A stretch of 64,000 nucleotides of DNA from Mytilus trossulus (lineage: Eukaryota; Mollusca; Bivalvia; Mytilida; Mytilidae). Positions within the stretch are counted from its first letter, which is position 1; each line of letters opens with the position of its first letter. Position numbers and translations under genes: made by a program. The stretch is from the NCBI RefSeq assembly GCF_036588685.1, contig NC_086381.1, positions 68,579,436-68,643,435 on the forward strand, given 5' to 3'. A model generated the notes under the pieces. The model had not been told where the DNA came from. It searched no databases and saw nothing but the letters and a program-made list of their open reading frames with translations. This document shows positions 42,763 to 57,700 of this stretch, one piece after another.

Positions 42763-45700
42763 GTATGTATACATACGTTATATTTCTAATACACTGGAAG
42801 CTTGGAAGAAACCTGGCATATCATTTTAAGTGCATGCCCATTAAAAATCTGTTTGCATTATTCTTTGTAACGTTATTTTGTGATATTTATTTATAAATCT
42901 ATTTTAGGTTAAAACAAAAGATAAATTGGCATTGCCAGTTTAATATCAAAACAAATATGACCTACATTCGCCATTTTCATTGGAAAACCATGGCGGGAAA
43001 TTGTTCATGGAGATATCGCTTGTATAGATCGACCGAGCCATTGATTATTTTCTGGCTTTATAAATAGATTGGAATCCTGCACAAATACACATAGAATGCG
43101 TTTCGGGCTCTAGACGGGAGGTCCTGTGTAAATAATAACCGATCAGAACTACAGCACGTATATAAATATTCTTTAATCTTTAAATTGATTGATAAATTGG
43201 CGATAACGTAAAACTTTACGCCTCTGCGAAAATTCTTTGCGTGTTAGTGTTAAAAGTTTAAATGGGTGTAGACCATCCATTTAATCGGTTATTCATAAAT
43301 AAACATTAAAAGTCGTTTGAACAATAAGCAGGATAAGAAAAAATCTATTGATGTGCAATATCATGAATACTTAACAGTGGGGTTTTATTCTTCGTATTGT
43401 TAGCATACACGTATACATTTTTATAATCCAAAAAATAAAAGCTTTTTATTTAATTTCTGTACTCTATAATTAACATGATTAATTTAACTCTCTGGATAGG
43501 ATTTTATTTTTAATTGATTGTTCAGATGAAGATAAAACATCTTGCAGAAATGTATCCCATTTGCACGTACCTAAGTATGTTCTCATACAATGTTATATAT
43601 ATTTAATGTGTATACATTTTTAATAAGATTTCCTGGAGCATATTAGTATGTTCTTTTGATGTAAATACATTCCGACATCTCTGTGTCAGAAAAACTGTAT
43701 CTTGTTTCAGGCGATAAGGGCGAGTTCCTTTTGTCAGAAATTATATCTAGGCAATTATGTCAGAATTTTGTCGTAATCGGTTTATTCATCTTTCTGTGCA
43801 AAGTATTTTGTTCAGCAAAAATAGTAAATGGTGCGTTTTCCTTCCATTATCTACATATATCCGTCTGTCTATAATCTGCTTATCTGTCATGTCTGTACTT
43901 CTAGGCTGACCCATGCAGAAGTAGTGAAGAGGGGTCTCAATTTGACTTTGCCTGATGATATTATCAATAATGCAATCATGTTCGGTCGGATGTATTATAT
44001 GTTTCTGCAAATTGCATTAGTAACACAAGATATAAAGACGTGTACATGTAGCTAGTTGGCTTTCCAAATTTTCTTCTTCACTTAGAATATAGAACGTACC
44101 TCTTGGGTTTTGGCGAAAGAGCTCGGTTGTTTGTTGTTGTGAATATGAAAGCACGTAATATTTGGCACTGACTAGATATTGAACACTCAAGCAGTAAACA
44201 TTACAATAATGAATGTTTAGGAGAATCCAATCTAATTAAAATATAGATCTCTGATTTCGTTATACTACAGAGATTTATATATTTCAATTAGATTGAAGGA
44301 GAATCTTAAAATGCTTACAACCAATTCAAAATGCATACACAAAAAGGATTGTGAATGTATTTTACCTTAATGCTTGGCTTCTAAGTTTAAATTACTTAAC
44401 TCAAGTACATTCTTAGGCTGTTAGATATATTTTTTCGCATATTATCCCACAGTTAAGTACTAACTTCCGAAATGTTGACGTAGAGACGTATACATGGTAT
44501 AAATCTCATTAAAGTTAATAAAAAAACAATTGACTAAGAATGCAAAGGCGTACATTGTTATTTTGATCAGAAATTTTGATGTAAGGCGGTGACAACGGAC
44601 CTTGTCTCGTTAGAAAATGACCAAGAAATAAAATAAAAACATTTAAGATGATAGGTTCATTAAAAACACAAGGACATTTTGAAAACAGCATTGGTGAAAT
44701 CTTACTGGTTACATGACTTATTTCATAGCCGATCGATGCTACTAAACTTGGTAGGATTTCCCCCATCTGGTTGTAAACAACGGACAACGACCCTTTCTAG
44801 CAAATGTATAATAAGAAATATTTGTAAAACAAAACAGTGCATAAATTATCTACTGCTTTGTTTAAGACACATTCCACTCTCACCCCGGACCTTTCCTAAC
44901 CAGGCTCTATTCCTGTACGGTAAACAAAAATTCCCTCTGCTACCTGTGGCCTAAAAGATATTCTTGTGATATTATAAAGAGGAAAGCCATTTTTTTTGTA
45001 AATTTAGTTGTGATAGAGTTTTACAATTGTTTTTTTTCGAATACTAACTGACCCATTTAAGGTTAATGTAATATTTGTGCTTAATTCTATCCTTCGCTTT
45101 CGTCTGTAGAAATGTGTTCCACAGCTTGACTTTTAGAATAAACAGATTGTGTTGTTTTCCCATCTCCCTTTATACAACGAAGGGTTAACTTTTATTTCAA
45201 ATGAATTGTCTTCGCATGTCCTTAAAAACCTTTACATATACAATCATTGACAATACCTCAGTTGTATTGCTATATTGAGTTGTTCGCTAGCTACGACCCT
45301 CCCCTCTGAGAGCTCTCAACTGAAATGACTCAAACAAGATGCTGGCAAATACAATAAAGTATTGCTCATTATAGTACATTTGTTCTATCAGCTTGGAACG
45401 ATATCAAAGAAGACGTACAACAAACGATTGATAACAGGAACAAGGTCCCGGATGTATTTGATGTCTCCATCTTCCTGATAAAAATCTCATAGTAACTGTT
45501 ATAGTATTGAATTAATTGATTTAAGTGTGCACGATTGTAGCACTACTACGATATCGACTGAGGTATTGAATATTTTCAAACAGGTTGTGTAATTTTTATA
45601 TGTAGATTTACTGAACCGTATAATGTTGTAACAAAGTTTTGTCGGATTCTTACAATGGGGAATTTAACTCAATATAAAAGGCATTAAGCTAAAGCTAAAT

Positions 45701-48700
45701 TTATAGGGTAGTTTAGTGCGGACTTGTATATAAATGGAGCCACACAACTTCGAAATTTAAATCGGCTTTCTGCTTTTTATGATGTTGTCTCAATCAGTAA
45801 TAAAAAGGTAAAGGTTTATGATCTATTGTCCGTATACAAAATTCAGGTCAGCTCGTTTAGGCCTTGAACTGGCAGTTTTCCTACCATTACTGATACAAAA
45901 AAGTTGTTATTAAATATACCTTTATTTCTATAGATTAACCTATTTGATCTGCTTCTTTTATTGGTGATATAAGGACACTACAGTATGTCCTTTGTGTCTT
46001 TAAATCCACGTTTGTTTCAATGTAACAAGAATCACTGATATATATATATAGTTAAACCTGCCTATAGATATTGGAAGATGTGGTGTGAGTGCCAATGTGA
46101 CAACTCTCCATCCAAGTAACAATTTAAAAAGTAAACCATTATAGGTTAAAGTACGGCCTTCAACACGGTATGTATATATACCTGTCGATCTTGTAAATCC
46201 TGTGAAACATTTTGGACTGATAAATTAAGTACAAGCTTTCAAGTAGACAAATACTGGGTTAAAATTATCGAACAACTTTAAATATAGATATAGAAAAACA
46301 ACAAGGTCTTTCCTAATGTAGTGGAAAGACCTTGATATTGCCGAAATTAATCAAATGAGGAAGGGAAATTATTATCAAATTGTACATGTTATACAAAGTA
46401 TCCAATAATATTTCAAACGGAACATACTGTTACCAGTATATACGTTTTTCAGTAGATTATTGTTCTAAAACCTCCTAAAACACTTTTTTGATAATGTTAT
46501 CTTATACAAACAATCATCTATCCTCAAGATGAGAAATATGATTGATCTTGTCTGATTTAATATGATTATCTCGGTATGATATTATGTAATAAGTTAATAT
46601 ACAGGATTATATTGTTATCAGACATCAAAATAGATATTACATAAAATATGTTGATGTTTCTCCCAGGCTTTAGGCTACGCAATATTGACAACATAAATAT
46701 CCCCCATTTATATAAAATTAATTGTAAAGATTCTCCTTCCGGTCAGACTATATTTTCACAGAATTATAACTCTATATTTTATATTTGTGACGATATGGGT
46801 GATTTTTTATTGTTTTGATATCATATGCCTACTATGCCTTGTTTATTTTGTGTTGTTTCGTTGCTGTTTTATGTGTACTATATTATTCCATACATTCCCT
46901 TCAATCACATGTAATGAAAAACATAATAAATTAACGTTATCGAAGGTATAATAGTCATACATCACAAAACAAAATGCGTGGTTTCATATATATATATATA
47001 TATATATTTTACAAATACAGCCTTTGTGTGAGGTCGATACAAGGATATATTGACCTGAAAGAAGTATATTGACTGAGGACGAAGTCCGAGGTCGATATAC
47101 TTCTTTGGGTCGATATATCCTGTATTGACCTCATACAAAGGCTATATTTGTTATATTATTAATTTCCGACCATATTTGTATCAAAATCGTCAATTAGGAT
47201 TATTGAAATTTTATAGATATTACATTGTCTCCTTGACAGTAACAACATATTAGTTGTTATTTCATTTACTTTATTTAAAGATTTTTTGTCAAATAATCGA
47301 TGACAGATATCATGTGTTATAAAACGTTAAACAATATCTTGAAATTCATTACATGACGTCACAAAGTATATCGGTTTTTAGATATTCTAAAAATAACCGT
47401 GCGATATGCTTTTTGCAGGTCAATATGCTTTTTGCTATCCGCCGTTTTCTCTCTACCTTCGAAAATATAGTTTAACATGACTGTGACTATCTCTAAACGA
47501 ATAAAATTTGTTAAAATATACGAATTAATAATATTATAGTGTTATTAACTGGCTGTTTCTGTATTGGCACTGGTATAGATTCAAGGTTTGCTGTATTGGC
47601 CTCGAGACCCGTAGGGTCGAGGGCCAATACAGCTGACCGATAATCTATACCAGTGCCAATACAGAAACAGCCAGTTCATAACACTTTTATTAAATGATTA
47701 TAAGAGAATTTAAAACCGGAAGTGAACGTCCCGTATTAGCCCATGGGCCAATACAGCTTTTTTTCCCGCTTTTTTCTATATTGGCCCTGTTTTATCCGTT
47801 TCAAAACTTCTATAAGACGTTACAAAACATTGCACATCATTTAACCTGTTTAATTTATGACTTTAATTTAAAAAATATTATACAAATGTTTTTATGCATT
47901 TTAAATTGTTATTTGGATGGAGAGTTGTCTCATTGGCACTCACACCACATATTCCTATATCTAATAACGATACTTCCAAAGTTAAGTAATGGCGTAAGTA
48001 AATTGAAAACCGGAAGTGAACCCTAGGGCTAATACGGCTTTTTTCCCGCTTTTTTTCTGTATTGGCCCTGTTTTTTCCGTATTGGCCCTGTTCGAAGAGC
48101 AATATTAAATCTTGATTTATATCGACAGTGGAACGTTTTTAGTATTGCACATGCTGAATTATCCGTATTGGGGCTTATTTGCTCATATCATTTAATTAAT
48201 ATATATATCATTCATGTTGCACTATAAAAAGATATCTTTTTGCGCGTTTGATGTTCAGCAATTTTAACAAAGCAATTATGTAAGTGGTCATATCCTGTAT
48301 ATAAAATATTTGGGTTCTTGGTTTCCCTCAAATACTTTAGGTATACAGTTTACTCTGACTTACACATGCTATATAATTAAGTACAAAGTATTTTTTCTCT
48401 TTTATCATCATTGTCAATAATTATAAGAAAAAATGCGGTATGAGTTCCAATGAGTCAACTTTTCATCCTAGTCATAATTTGTTCAAGTAAATCATTATAG
48501 TTCAAAGTACGGTCTTCAACACAGAGCCTTGCGCGTCTATGGCAATTACATTAAAGTGATGAAGACCCTCATATTTCACGCCTACGATCTTATATGATAC
48601 ACGTATCACTGCATTAGTACTTAAATATTTGATAAGGTCTTATTTGCATAACGCGATAATTCAGTATAAAGTGTAATATTGTTGTGTAGTCAAACATAAC

Positions 48701-51700
48701 AAAAATCTTTAAAAATAGTGAGGATGTCACATAGATGTACTACCATTAGTATAATCCAGTGAAGTGAATCAACGGCAGAGATTTACACATTTGCAATCAA
48801 GATTTATTGAAGGAACCATGTGCACTGTTTATAAGAATGCACATAACGCTTACATGAATGTGTTTTGATATTGATGTACATAATTTGACCAATGAGATAA
48901 AGTTCCGATTTCCCCAGCTTTATGATAATGTATGCCCGTTTTAGATGAGTTGAACTGGTATCTTTAACGATTTTTTGACTCATTTAAAATTGATATGGTT
49001 GTTCATAAATATGCATGAAATATTTGTCACTGGTTTCTTTTCGATCTACATTCAATAAAAGAACAAAAATGATACCACTGCTGTGAGTAATTAAGCTAAA
49101 GGATCTTTAATTCTTTAAGGACATGAATATGCACGAAATATTTGCCATTGGATTCTTTATCGAACTCAATTCTATCATTCAATAAAAGCAGATCGGACAA
49201 GACGATATTATTGTTAAATTTTATGAACTGATCAGCATAGCATGATGAATAGATTTTCTTCTACAACGTCCAGTGATAAATATGCGAGTAGTACCTCAAT
49301 TGACAATATTTATCATTCCAATTTCTTGCCGTGGTTCTATTTTAATCATTTCTTCCTATAAAAAGCATCTGTGACTCAGAGTTGCTGAACGATCAATGAA
49401 GCCTTGCGAAATTAATTATACATAGATTGTAGAATTTTAACAACTTTATTATTGTTTGTTGTATCGGATTTAGTTTGTTGCGGATCATTTGTTTTATAAT
49501 AACTGTTTTTATCATATTCATACGAGCTTAGTTAGATATGTATAGTGCATAATGAAATGTAGGCTTGATTAAAAAGAAAGGATTTGTGGGTACTTATTCA
49601 TGGCACAATATAATAATCAGACGAGCATTAAACCATTCTATCAATATAGAATAAGGAGCCTTGATGATTGCCAATAAGACAGCTCACTCGCAAGCTAAAG
49701 CCGTTACAACAACCACGGGTGTATTATATTGACTCTTTTTCTTATATAACTTCCATGCGACAACATATAACTTAAAATATAATGGCATACGAATACGGGG
49801 CCTGTTCTTCTGCTTCAACACAGATTTTAACCATTCCTATAGAAACACACACATAGTAGTTCGGACTTCCATAGTCAGGGTATACAGATGTATATGTAAC
49901 CATATTAGATAAAGAGTTCAATATAGTCCTAACCATTAGTCTCTACTTGGTTCTATGAAATAAAATCGTCAACTTGTAGATATATTAAAGCACAGGGGTG
50001 AAACGATTATTGTAGTAAAATCCCGTTCTATTTACATTTACCAGCTACAATGTTTGTCCTAATATATCAGACCCGGCAGTGTCAAAGAAGGACACCAAGA
50101 CCTCGGTTGTAAATAAAAACAATTCATAAATACTAGATCATGTTTATAAAAATCATAACTTTATGAAAACAACTTGTGACCTGAAATGAAACACAAATGT
50201 AATCATGTGTATCGAGGCTGGAGATAGTGTTTTATTAACTTTGATAAGACTATTTTGCATATTAAAACGCCCAAATAAAGTAAGAGGATACAATGAATTA
50301 GGCCAAACATCAAAGATTTGAAGAAAAAAAATGTTAAAAAATGATAGATGGATAATATTGTCCCGATTCACTTTTTAAAAAACCCAATACGATAATTATT
50401 ACTGATCATATATCATGTAAACTATACTTAAAAAGATAAAGACGGTAGATACCTAAGGTACATTTGAAACCCTTTAATATAAGAAAAACTTACTCCACGA
50501 CACAAAACATAAAACAAACCGACCAGTCCATAAAACACTACCGTTATAGAAAACTTAAGACCGAGCAACGCAAACACAAACAAACTCTGAGATGATCTTT
50601 TTTCGGACACTAAATGCTTGTTGATTGGAGTATGCTCTATTGAGCCTACAGTAACTAAAACTGTTGAACGTCAAGAAGATTTTTTCTGGACAGAGAATGT
50701 ATCTTTAGATACTTGTAGTATGAAACCTGTCTAAGTGTATAATCATGGAAGTTAAATATGATACTTCCGTGGTATAACTATCTTCTTACTCAACTGATAA
50801 CAACTGCTTCGACATATCAGTCTGCCATATTTCTGTCTAATTATTTACCGTTACTATGACAACATGGATATCACATGGTAAATTAATCAGAATGAAGTTA
50901 ATATGATGTTAATTAATTTGCTGATGAAAAAGTCAACTGTAAAGACTGATTGTTAAAGCGATGGTTTATTTCAAGAGTATGAACATGATGAATGGTAATA
51001 CAAATCACAGTTTAAATAAGTCTACACCTTATCGCTTTCATGTTTATAGCTTATTTATTTTTCATGTCGATCTTTTGTTGCCTCTTTGTCAAGTTTGTCA
51101 CAAGTGACTGTAGATTTATATAGATTAGACCGGTGGTTTTCTCGTTTGAATGGTTTTACACTAGTAATTGTGGGGCCCTTTATAGCTTGTTGTTCGGTGT
51201 GAGCCAAGGCTCCGTGTTGAAGGCCGTACTTTAACCTATAATGGTTTACTTTTTAAATTGTTATTTGGATGGAGAGTTGTCTCATTGGCACTCACGCCAC
51301 ATCTTCCTATATATCTATATATTATTTTACTTTGGTTTGTTTCGTGTGTTTGATTGTAGTGTAATATATATACTCAAGTGAGCACGCTTTTTTACGATGT
51401 TGACATTGATGTCTATGATCTCTTACATCTCTTAACTATAAATGAAGCCATCGAATTCCATTCAATCTCTAAACAATCATGTTCGGTTACACGATACCGA
51501 TTGATGGACTAATCTTCGCTTATTGTCCACCAAATACATGATATCAGTACAAAATAACTAGCATATTCCTTTTTAGCTCACCTGGCATAGCCATGTGAGC
51601 TTATGCCATCACTTGGCGTCCGTCGTCGTCCGTCGTCTCGTCGTCGTCGTCTGTCGTCGTCGTAAACTATTTCAAGAATCTTCTCCTCTGAAACTACTAG

Positions 51701-54700
51701 GCCAAATACTTCCAAACTTTAACTGAATGTTCCTTAGGGTATCTAGTTTATAAATTGTATCCGAAGTTTTGATCCATCAACAAACATGGTCGCCATGGCT
51801 AAAAATAGAACATAGGTGTCAAATGCAGTTTTTGGCTTATATCTCAAAAACGAAAGCATTTAGAGCAAATCTGACATGGGGTAAAAATATTCATTAGGTC
51901 AAGATCTATCAGCCCTGAAATTTTCAGATGAATCTAACAATCCATTGTTGGGTTGCTGCCACTTAATTGGTAATTTTAAGGAAATTTTGCAGTTTTGGTT
52001 TATTATCTTGAATATTATTGAAGATAAAGATAAACTGTAAACAGCAAAAATGTTCAGCAAAGTAAGATCTACAAAAAAGTTAACATGACCAATATTGTCA
52101 ATTGACCGCTTAAGGAGTTATTGCCCTTTAAAGACAAAGCTCTATTTGTTCATCAAACTTGCTTAAATTAAACAAATCTTCTCCTCAAACTTTAAATGAA
52201 TGTTCGTTGGGGTATCTTCTTTCTAAATTGTATCCGAAGTTTTGATCCATCAACAAACATGGCCGCTATGGCTAAAAATAGAACATAGGGGTCAAATGCA
52301 GTTTTTGGCTTATATCTCAAAAACTAAAGCATCAAAAGCAAATTTGTCATGGTTAAAAATGTTCAATAGGTCATGATCTATCAGCCCTGAAATTTTCAGA
52401 CGAATCTAACAATCCATTGTTGGGTTGCTGCCACTAAATTGGTAATTTTAAGGAAATTTTGCAGTTTTTGGTTATTATCTTGAATATTATTAAATATAAA
52501 GATAAACTATATACAGCAGAAATGTTTGGCAAAGAAAGATCTACAAATAAACAATATGATCAACATTTAAATGGCATTTTAAAGCAAAAATAATAAGTGT
52601 GAAAGGTTTAAGCAAAACGTTTCAGGTGAGCGAATCAGGCTCTTGAAAGCCTCTTGTTGACTTATATGATAATATATTATAGTGAAAAAGTTCTGCATGC
52701 GATTCATATATACCAACCTACATCAGCTATCTAAATACTAATTAATATGAATAACATAAATCATTTAAAATGATAATTTGTTGTCGATTTCAAACTGATA
52801 ACTGAAGTGAAAATGTTACAAAAAGGAAAACAATTTCAAACATGGTGGCCAATCTATCATTATCTTCCCTCTTAATGCAGAGAAGTCATCGCTAAAGTTT
52901 TATATTATATCCACGATGAAATTATTTTTTTACAAATTATATAGATTATAAACTCCTCATAGATACCAGGATAATAGTACATGTCAGACGCGCATTTCGT
53001 TTACAAAAGACTCATCAATGACAATCGAATTCAAAAAAGTAAAAAAAAAAGAAGCCAAATATAGTACGAAGTTTAAGAGCAATGACACATTGAGAACTAA
53101 AATTCCTAAAAAGTTTTACCAAATACACCAATAATCATGTAGAAAATTGTATTGGTAATTCAAAACGTTTACGCGAGGCACCGATCCACGTTGTAAAGAA
53201 TTAAATTGACTGCCATGGCAGTCTTCGTGGCGAAAACCCGTTAATACTAATTTCACATGCTGTGTACTTTTTCCAAAACATGCTTGTATACATGTTATAC
53301 CTTGCTTAACAACACCACACAGATTTATGACTAAATAAAGGCTTAAAACGACAAATGTCTAATTACAGGTGCGAGCCCGAGTATATTTGTAATAATAATT
53401 CACACGAAATACACTAAGACGGGACGAAAAACGGGGTTGGGGAGGGGGCAAACAAGACTTGTACATTTAGGCATAACCTTTAAGATTGTCATGACGTTTT
53501 CTAAAATATCAAATTTCAATTATTCACAATTTTCCTCATTGTATGTAGGTTTTTACTCTATAATCATTTACAATTTGATTTTTCTTTCCAGTTACTAGGA
53601 TGTGCTATGTTAGGAGTTGGAATATGGATCCTAGTTGATGACGAGTTTGACAAGTACACCGATGGAATAGACGAGTTTTCCCTTCTTTATACCGCAGCCT
53701 ATGTTGTTATAGTAGTTGGTATTATTATAATGGTGATAGGCTTTTTAGGATGTTGTGGAGCTATCAGGGAAAATCAGATAATGTTAGTTTTGGTAAGTAT
53801 TTGTTAAATTGAGAAACAATAATGAGTGACATTACTTGGCAAAACTCAAAACACTACTGCGAAATCGAAAATACCAAATCGAAAACATTTAAACTAGGAA
53901 ATACTTGTTAAAATTTAAAACAGCTGATGAAACAATGCAAGCAAGATAAGTGAACAGCGATCTGATCGATCTCAATACATATTGTCCCTGGGCATGTTGG
54001 GTCCTGTCATTTTGCTCATCTTAAGGATGATATTTGACCCTAGGCTACAATGAAATCACATGTAACAACAGAGAGAGAGATAGTTAAGTTAAAAATATCG
54101 TAACCATTGTATTGTTAAATTTACGAATCGTAAAGAATCTGTATTAAATGCATTTATTTATTTTAATCGTAACTGTTCGGTTGTACAATTAATAGATCTT
54201 CTTATGTCCGGGAAGCACATATGTACATACTAATCTGAAGTATTTACTAAACAAAAGCACAACAATAAATCTTATGGATCTTTAGGATACAATCTATTTA
54301 TAAGCAGATATTATGTTGCATTTAGATCTAATGATCGGAAAAATACCGAAATATGAAGAAAGTACCAAACGGAAAGTCTCTTATCAAAATTGCAAAATCT
54401 AAAGCTCAAACACTTCAACATGTTCAAACGAGTTGATAACAGTTGACATATTCCTTACTTGGTACAGGCATCTTTGTAAGTAGAAAATGATCGATTAAAC
54501 CTGGTAATATAGCTAGCTTAACCTCTCATTTGTATGACAGTCGCATAAAATTCCATTATATTGACAACGAGCTGCGAACAAAACAAAGAGACATAATAGG
54601 GTTAATAATGTCAAAATAGGGGAACAACATTCAACATAATCGTTATCAGTGAAAAATAAACAATTTTGTAACAAAGAAACAAAAAAGGTCATATAGACAC

Positions 54701-57700
54701 GATAGACAAAGTATTTAAGAAAAAATGAAAGACAAACATATATAAAATTACCATTGCACAATAACGCAACGACGGGATGTACAAGTACTGAGTCACGTCA
54801 AATGTACATCACAAAACAATGGGCTTAATATTGTACACATTTAAATAATTTCAAGACTTTAAAAGTTATATCTACGTTGTATTTGACTTTTATTTTGTGA
54901 TTTTCAGTTTTTCGCCTGTCTATTTATCATATTCTGTGCTCTACTGGGAATAGGAATTTATATGATTGTTGCCAAGGACGGGGTAAGCTTAATAGAATAC
55001 ATCTATGTTGACTCGCATTAGTTTAAATACCACACCACTTAAAGATTCATAATTGAAGTTTATGTAATAAAACGTATACTATATAATAGCTGTTGATAAA
55101 ATGTAATTTGCTTTAAAATAGAAAATACAATGTTATGTTTTTTTCCTTCAAAAAATGAACACGCCATGTTGAAGGTTGTTTTAATATTGGATGAAATGGT
55201 TTATTTAAATTTGATTAAACTTGTTCTTATTTTTACATGATCTGTGAATTATGTTATGAAATTGAATGTCTATGTTGATGTATCTCTCCATTATGAGGTC
55301 ATCCACGACTAAATTCTGATTAGAATTGTAGATATACATTATAAAAGAGGAAAAGATACCATAGGTATAATTAAACAAAATGATTGTGATATGGCATAAA
55401 AGCGAAAAACGACCCAAAGCCATTTTCAAATTGTTTCTGTCACAAGGACATTTGGTTATCATTTTGTTTTCGACAGAGGATGTTCAATATTCCTTCGTCT
55501 CTCTATGATATCACTGAAAAGGGAGAAACACATTGAAAATTATCCAATAACACTTGACATGCTGGAGGTTGGGGTGATTACCAAAAAATAAGTTATTTAC
55601 ACAGGGTTTAATGATTGTGTATGTGATATTGCCTTTTGCATCATGCCTAAACAGTTCATAACTGATAATAAATTATTTTCAAACACCCTGTTTATATCCA
55701 CAGTTCCGAGTTGTAGTCTCTGAAGTTCTAAAGAAGAAGGTTGCAGACACCTGTGCTGGCGATGAGGAAGCTACAAACTTCATGCAAGTGATCCAGGATA
55801 ACGTAAGTTATGACGTAACATCCTATTCAAAATGTTAACATAATGCTTCGATAGTTCAATACATGATCACGTTATCATAAAATTCAAGTCATGTGAAATT
55901 ATCAAAGTCACTTGATTTTAAGACAATTATTTGCCGAAACAAATACTGGCACATTCTCAACAAATGATAATCATAACAGTCTAAACATGAATGATTAACT
56001 TATGTACAAAACTACATGTTAATTTTTATGTACACATATTGTTTGAAATTGAGGTTAATGAGAACTTATAACGTTGTCATACAAGTTATGTTGATCTATA
56101 CGGTTAGAAATTTATGAGTTAAACATTAGATATTATTACTCCCAACAATACATTGCCACAACAAGCTATATTGACATTTTATAAATCATTCACACATAGA
56201 CAGATATAAGACGTGTAACTATATCCATTGTTCACCTAGCAGAAAATATAAATAGACTGAATATTGAATAGCAGGGGACAATTCCTGGACATGGAAATAA
56301 AAAAAAGTAGTTTAAACATCACTATTCAAACAAACATGGCATTACACTGTCACAAAATGGCTTATTTTAAATTGCACATTTTGACTATTTTTTGTTTTGT
56401 AGTTCCGATGTTGTGGAGCTGACGATTTGACAGATTATTCACCAACATCATGTGCTCATCCAATGATCTGTGATGCCATTTTCGATACTCATGTAAGTTT
56501 AAATTTCATGGAAATATTTGAACGAACTTGGTTCTTTTACAAAAGAGTATTAAATTTCAAGATTCTATCAATTTTCATTGTTGAAAGCATCCTTAAATTC
56601 TTCTGTTGAGGCAAGCATCTATTGCTTCTTTATTTTGAAAAATGTAAATACTTTGTTGGCATAATAGAATCATATTCAAAACAGTGTGGCTGTGGCCATT
56701 GATTGACGTCCTTTATTCATCCAATGACTGGGACAGATTATGTGAACGTTTGTCTGTAACGACACTGCTCACTACTTACTTATCATAGAATTTAAACTGT
56801 AGGGTAACCAAAGGTTTTTAACACCTTTAATAATGAAATAGTCCGCAACATTAATCAGGAATAACCTTTATGTTTTGATTTATATTATTGAAATAAATCA
56901 TATAACATCGTGTTATTCATGATTAATTTTTCGAATTACTTTATTTAGGTATTGAGAACCTTTGGCAACCCCACAGTTTTAGTGTCTTTAACAAGTACAT
57001 AGTGAGCAGTGGTCGTTACAGACAAAAGTTCACGTAATCTGTCCCAGTCGATGGGATAATTTAGGACGTCAATCAATGGCCACATCCACACTGTTTTGCA
57101 TATGATTCTATAACAAATCGATTTTAATTTTATATTTGGTAATTGTATTTCAGTAGTACTACTTTATATTTGGTAATTGTATTTCAGTAGTACTACTTTA
57201 TATTTGGTAATTGTATTTCAGTAGTACTACTTTATATTTGGTAATTGTATTTCAGTAGTACTACTTTATATTTGATAATTGTATTTCAGTAGTACTACTT
57301 TATATTTGGTAATTGTATTTCAGTAGTACTACTTTATATTTGGTAATTGTATTTCAGTAGTACTACTTTATATTTGGTAATTGTATTTCAGTAGTACTAC
57401 TTTATATTTGGTAATTGTATTTCAGTAGTACTACTTTATATTTGGTAATTGTATTTCAGTAGTACTACTTTATATTTGGTAATTGTATTTCAGTAGTACT
57501 ACTTTATATTTGATAATTGTATTTCAGTAGTACTACTTTATATTTGGTAATTGTATTTCAGTAGTACTACTTTATATTTGGTAATTGTATTTCAGTAGTA
57601 CTACTTTATATTTGGTAATTGTATTTCAGTAGTACTACTTTATATTTGGTAATTGTATTTCAGTAGTACAACTTTATATTTGGTAATTGTATTTCAGTAG

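Larger units (their letters stand above)
42763..53591 (+). other. tetraspanin intron 1 (10.8 kb)
   Basis: It holds dispersed repeats and foldback elements listed separately. The rest is AT-rich without recognisable genes. A short open stretch at 45379-45495 (SAWNDIKEDVQQTIDNRNK) looks protein-like but is isolated and unidentified. Confidence 0.7.

Noticed and set aside
44679-44954. 91-codon plus ORF in tetraspanin intron 1
   Set aside because: No recognisable domain, low-complexity composition and an overlapping ORF on the other strand.
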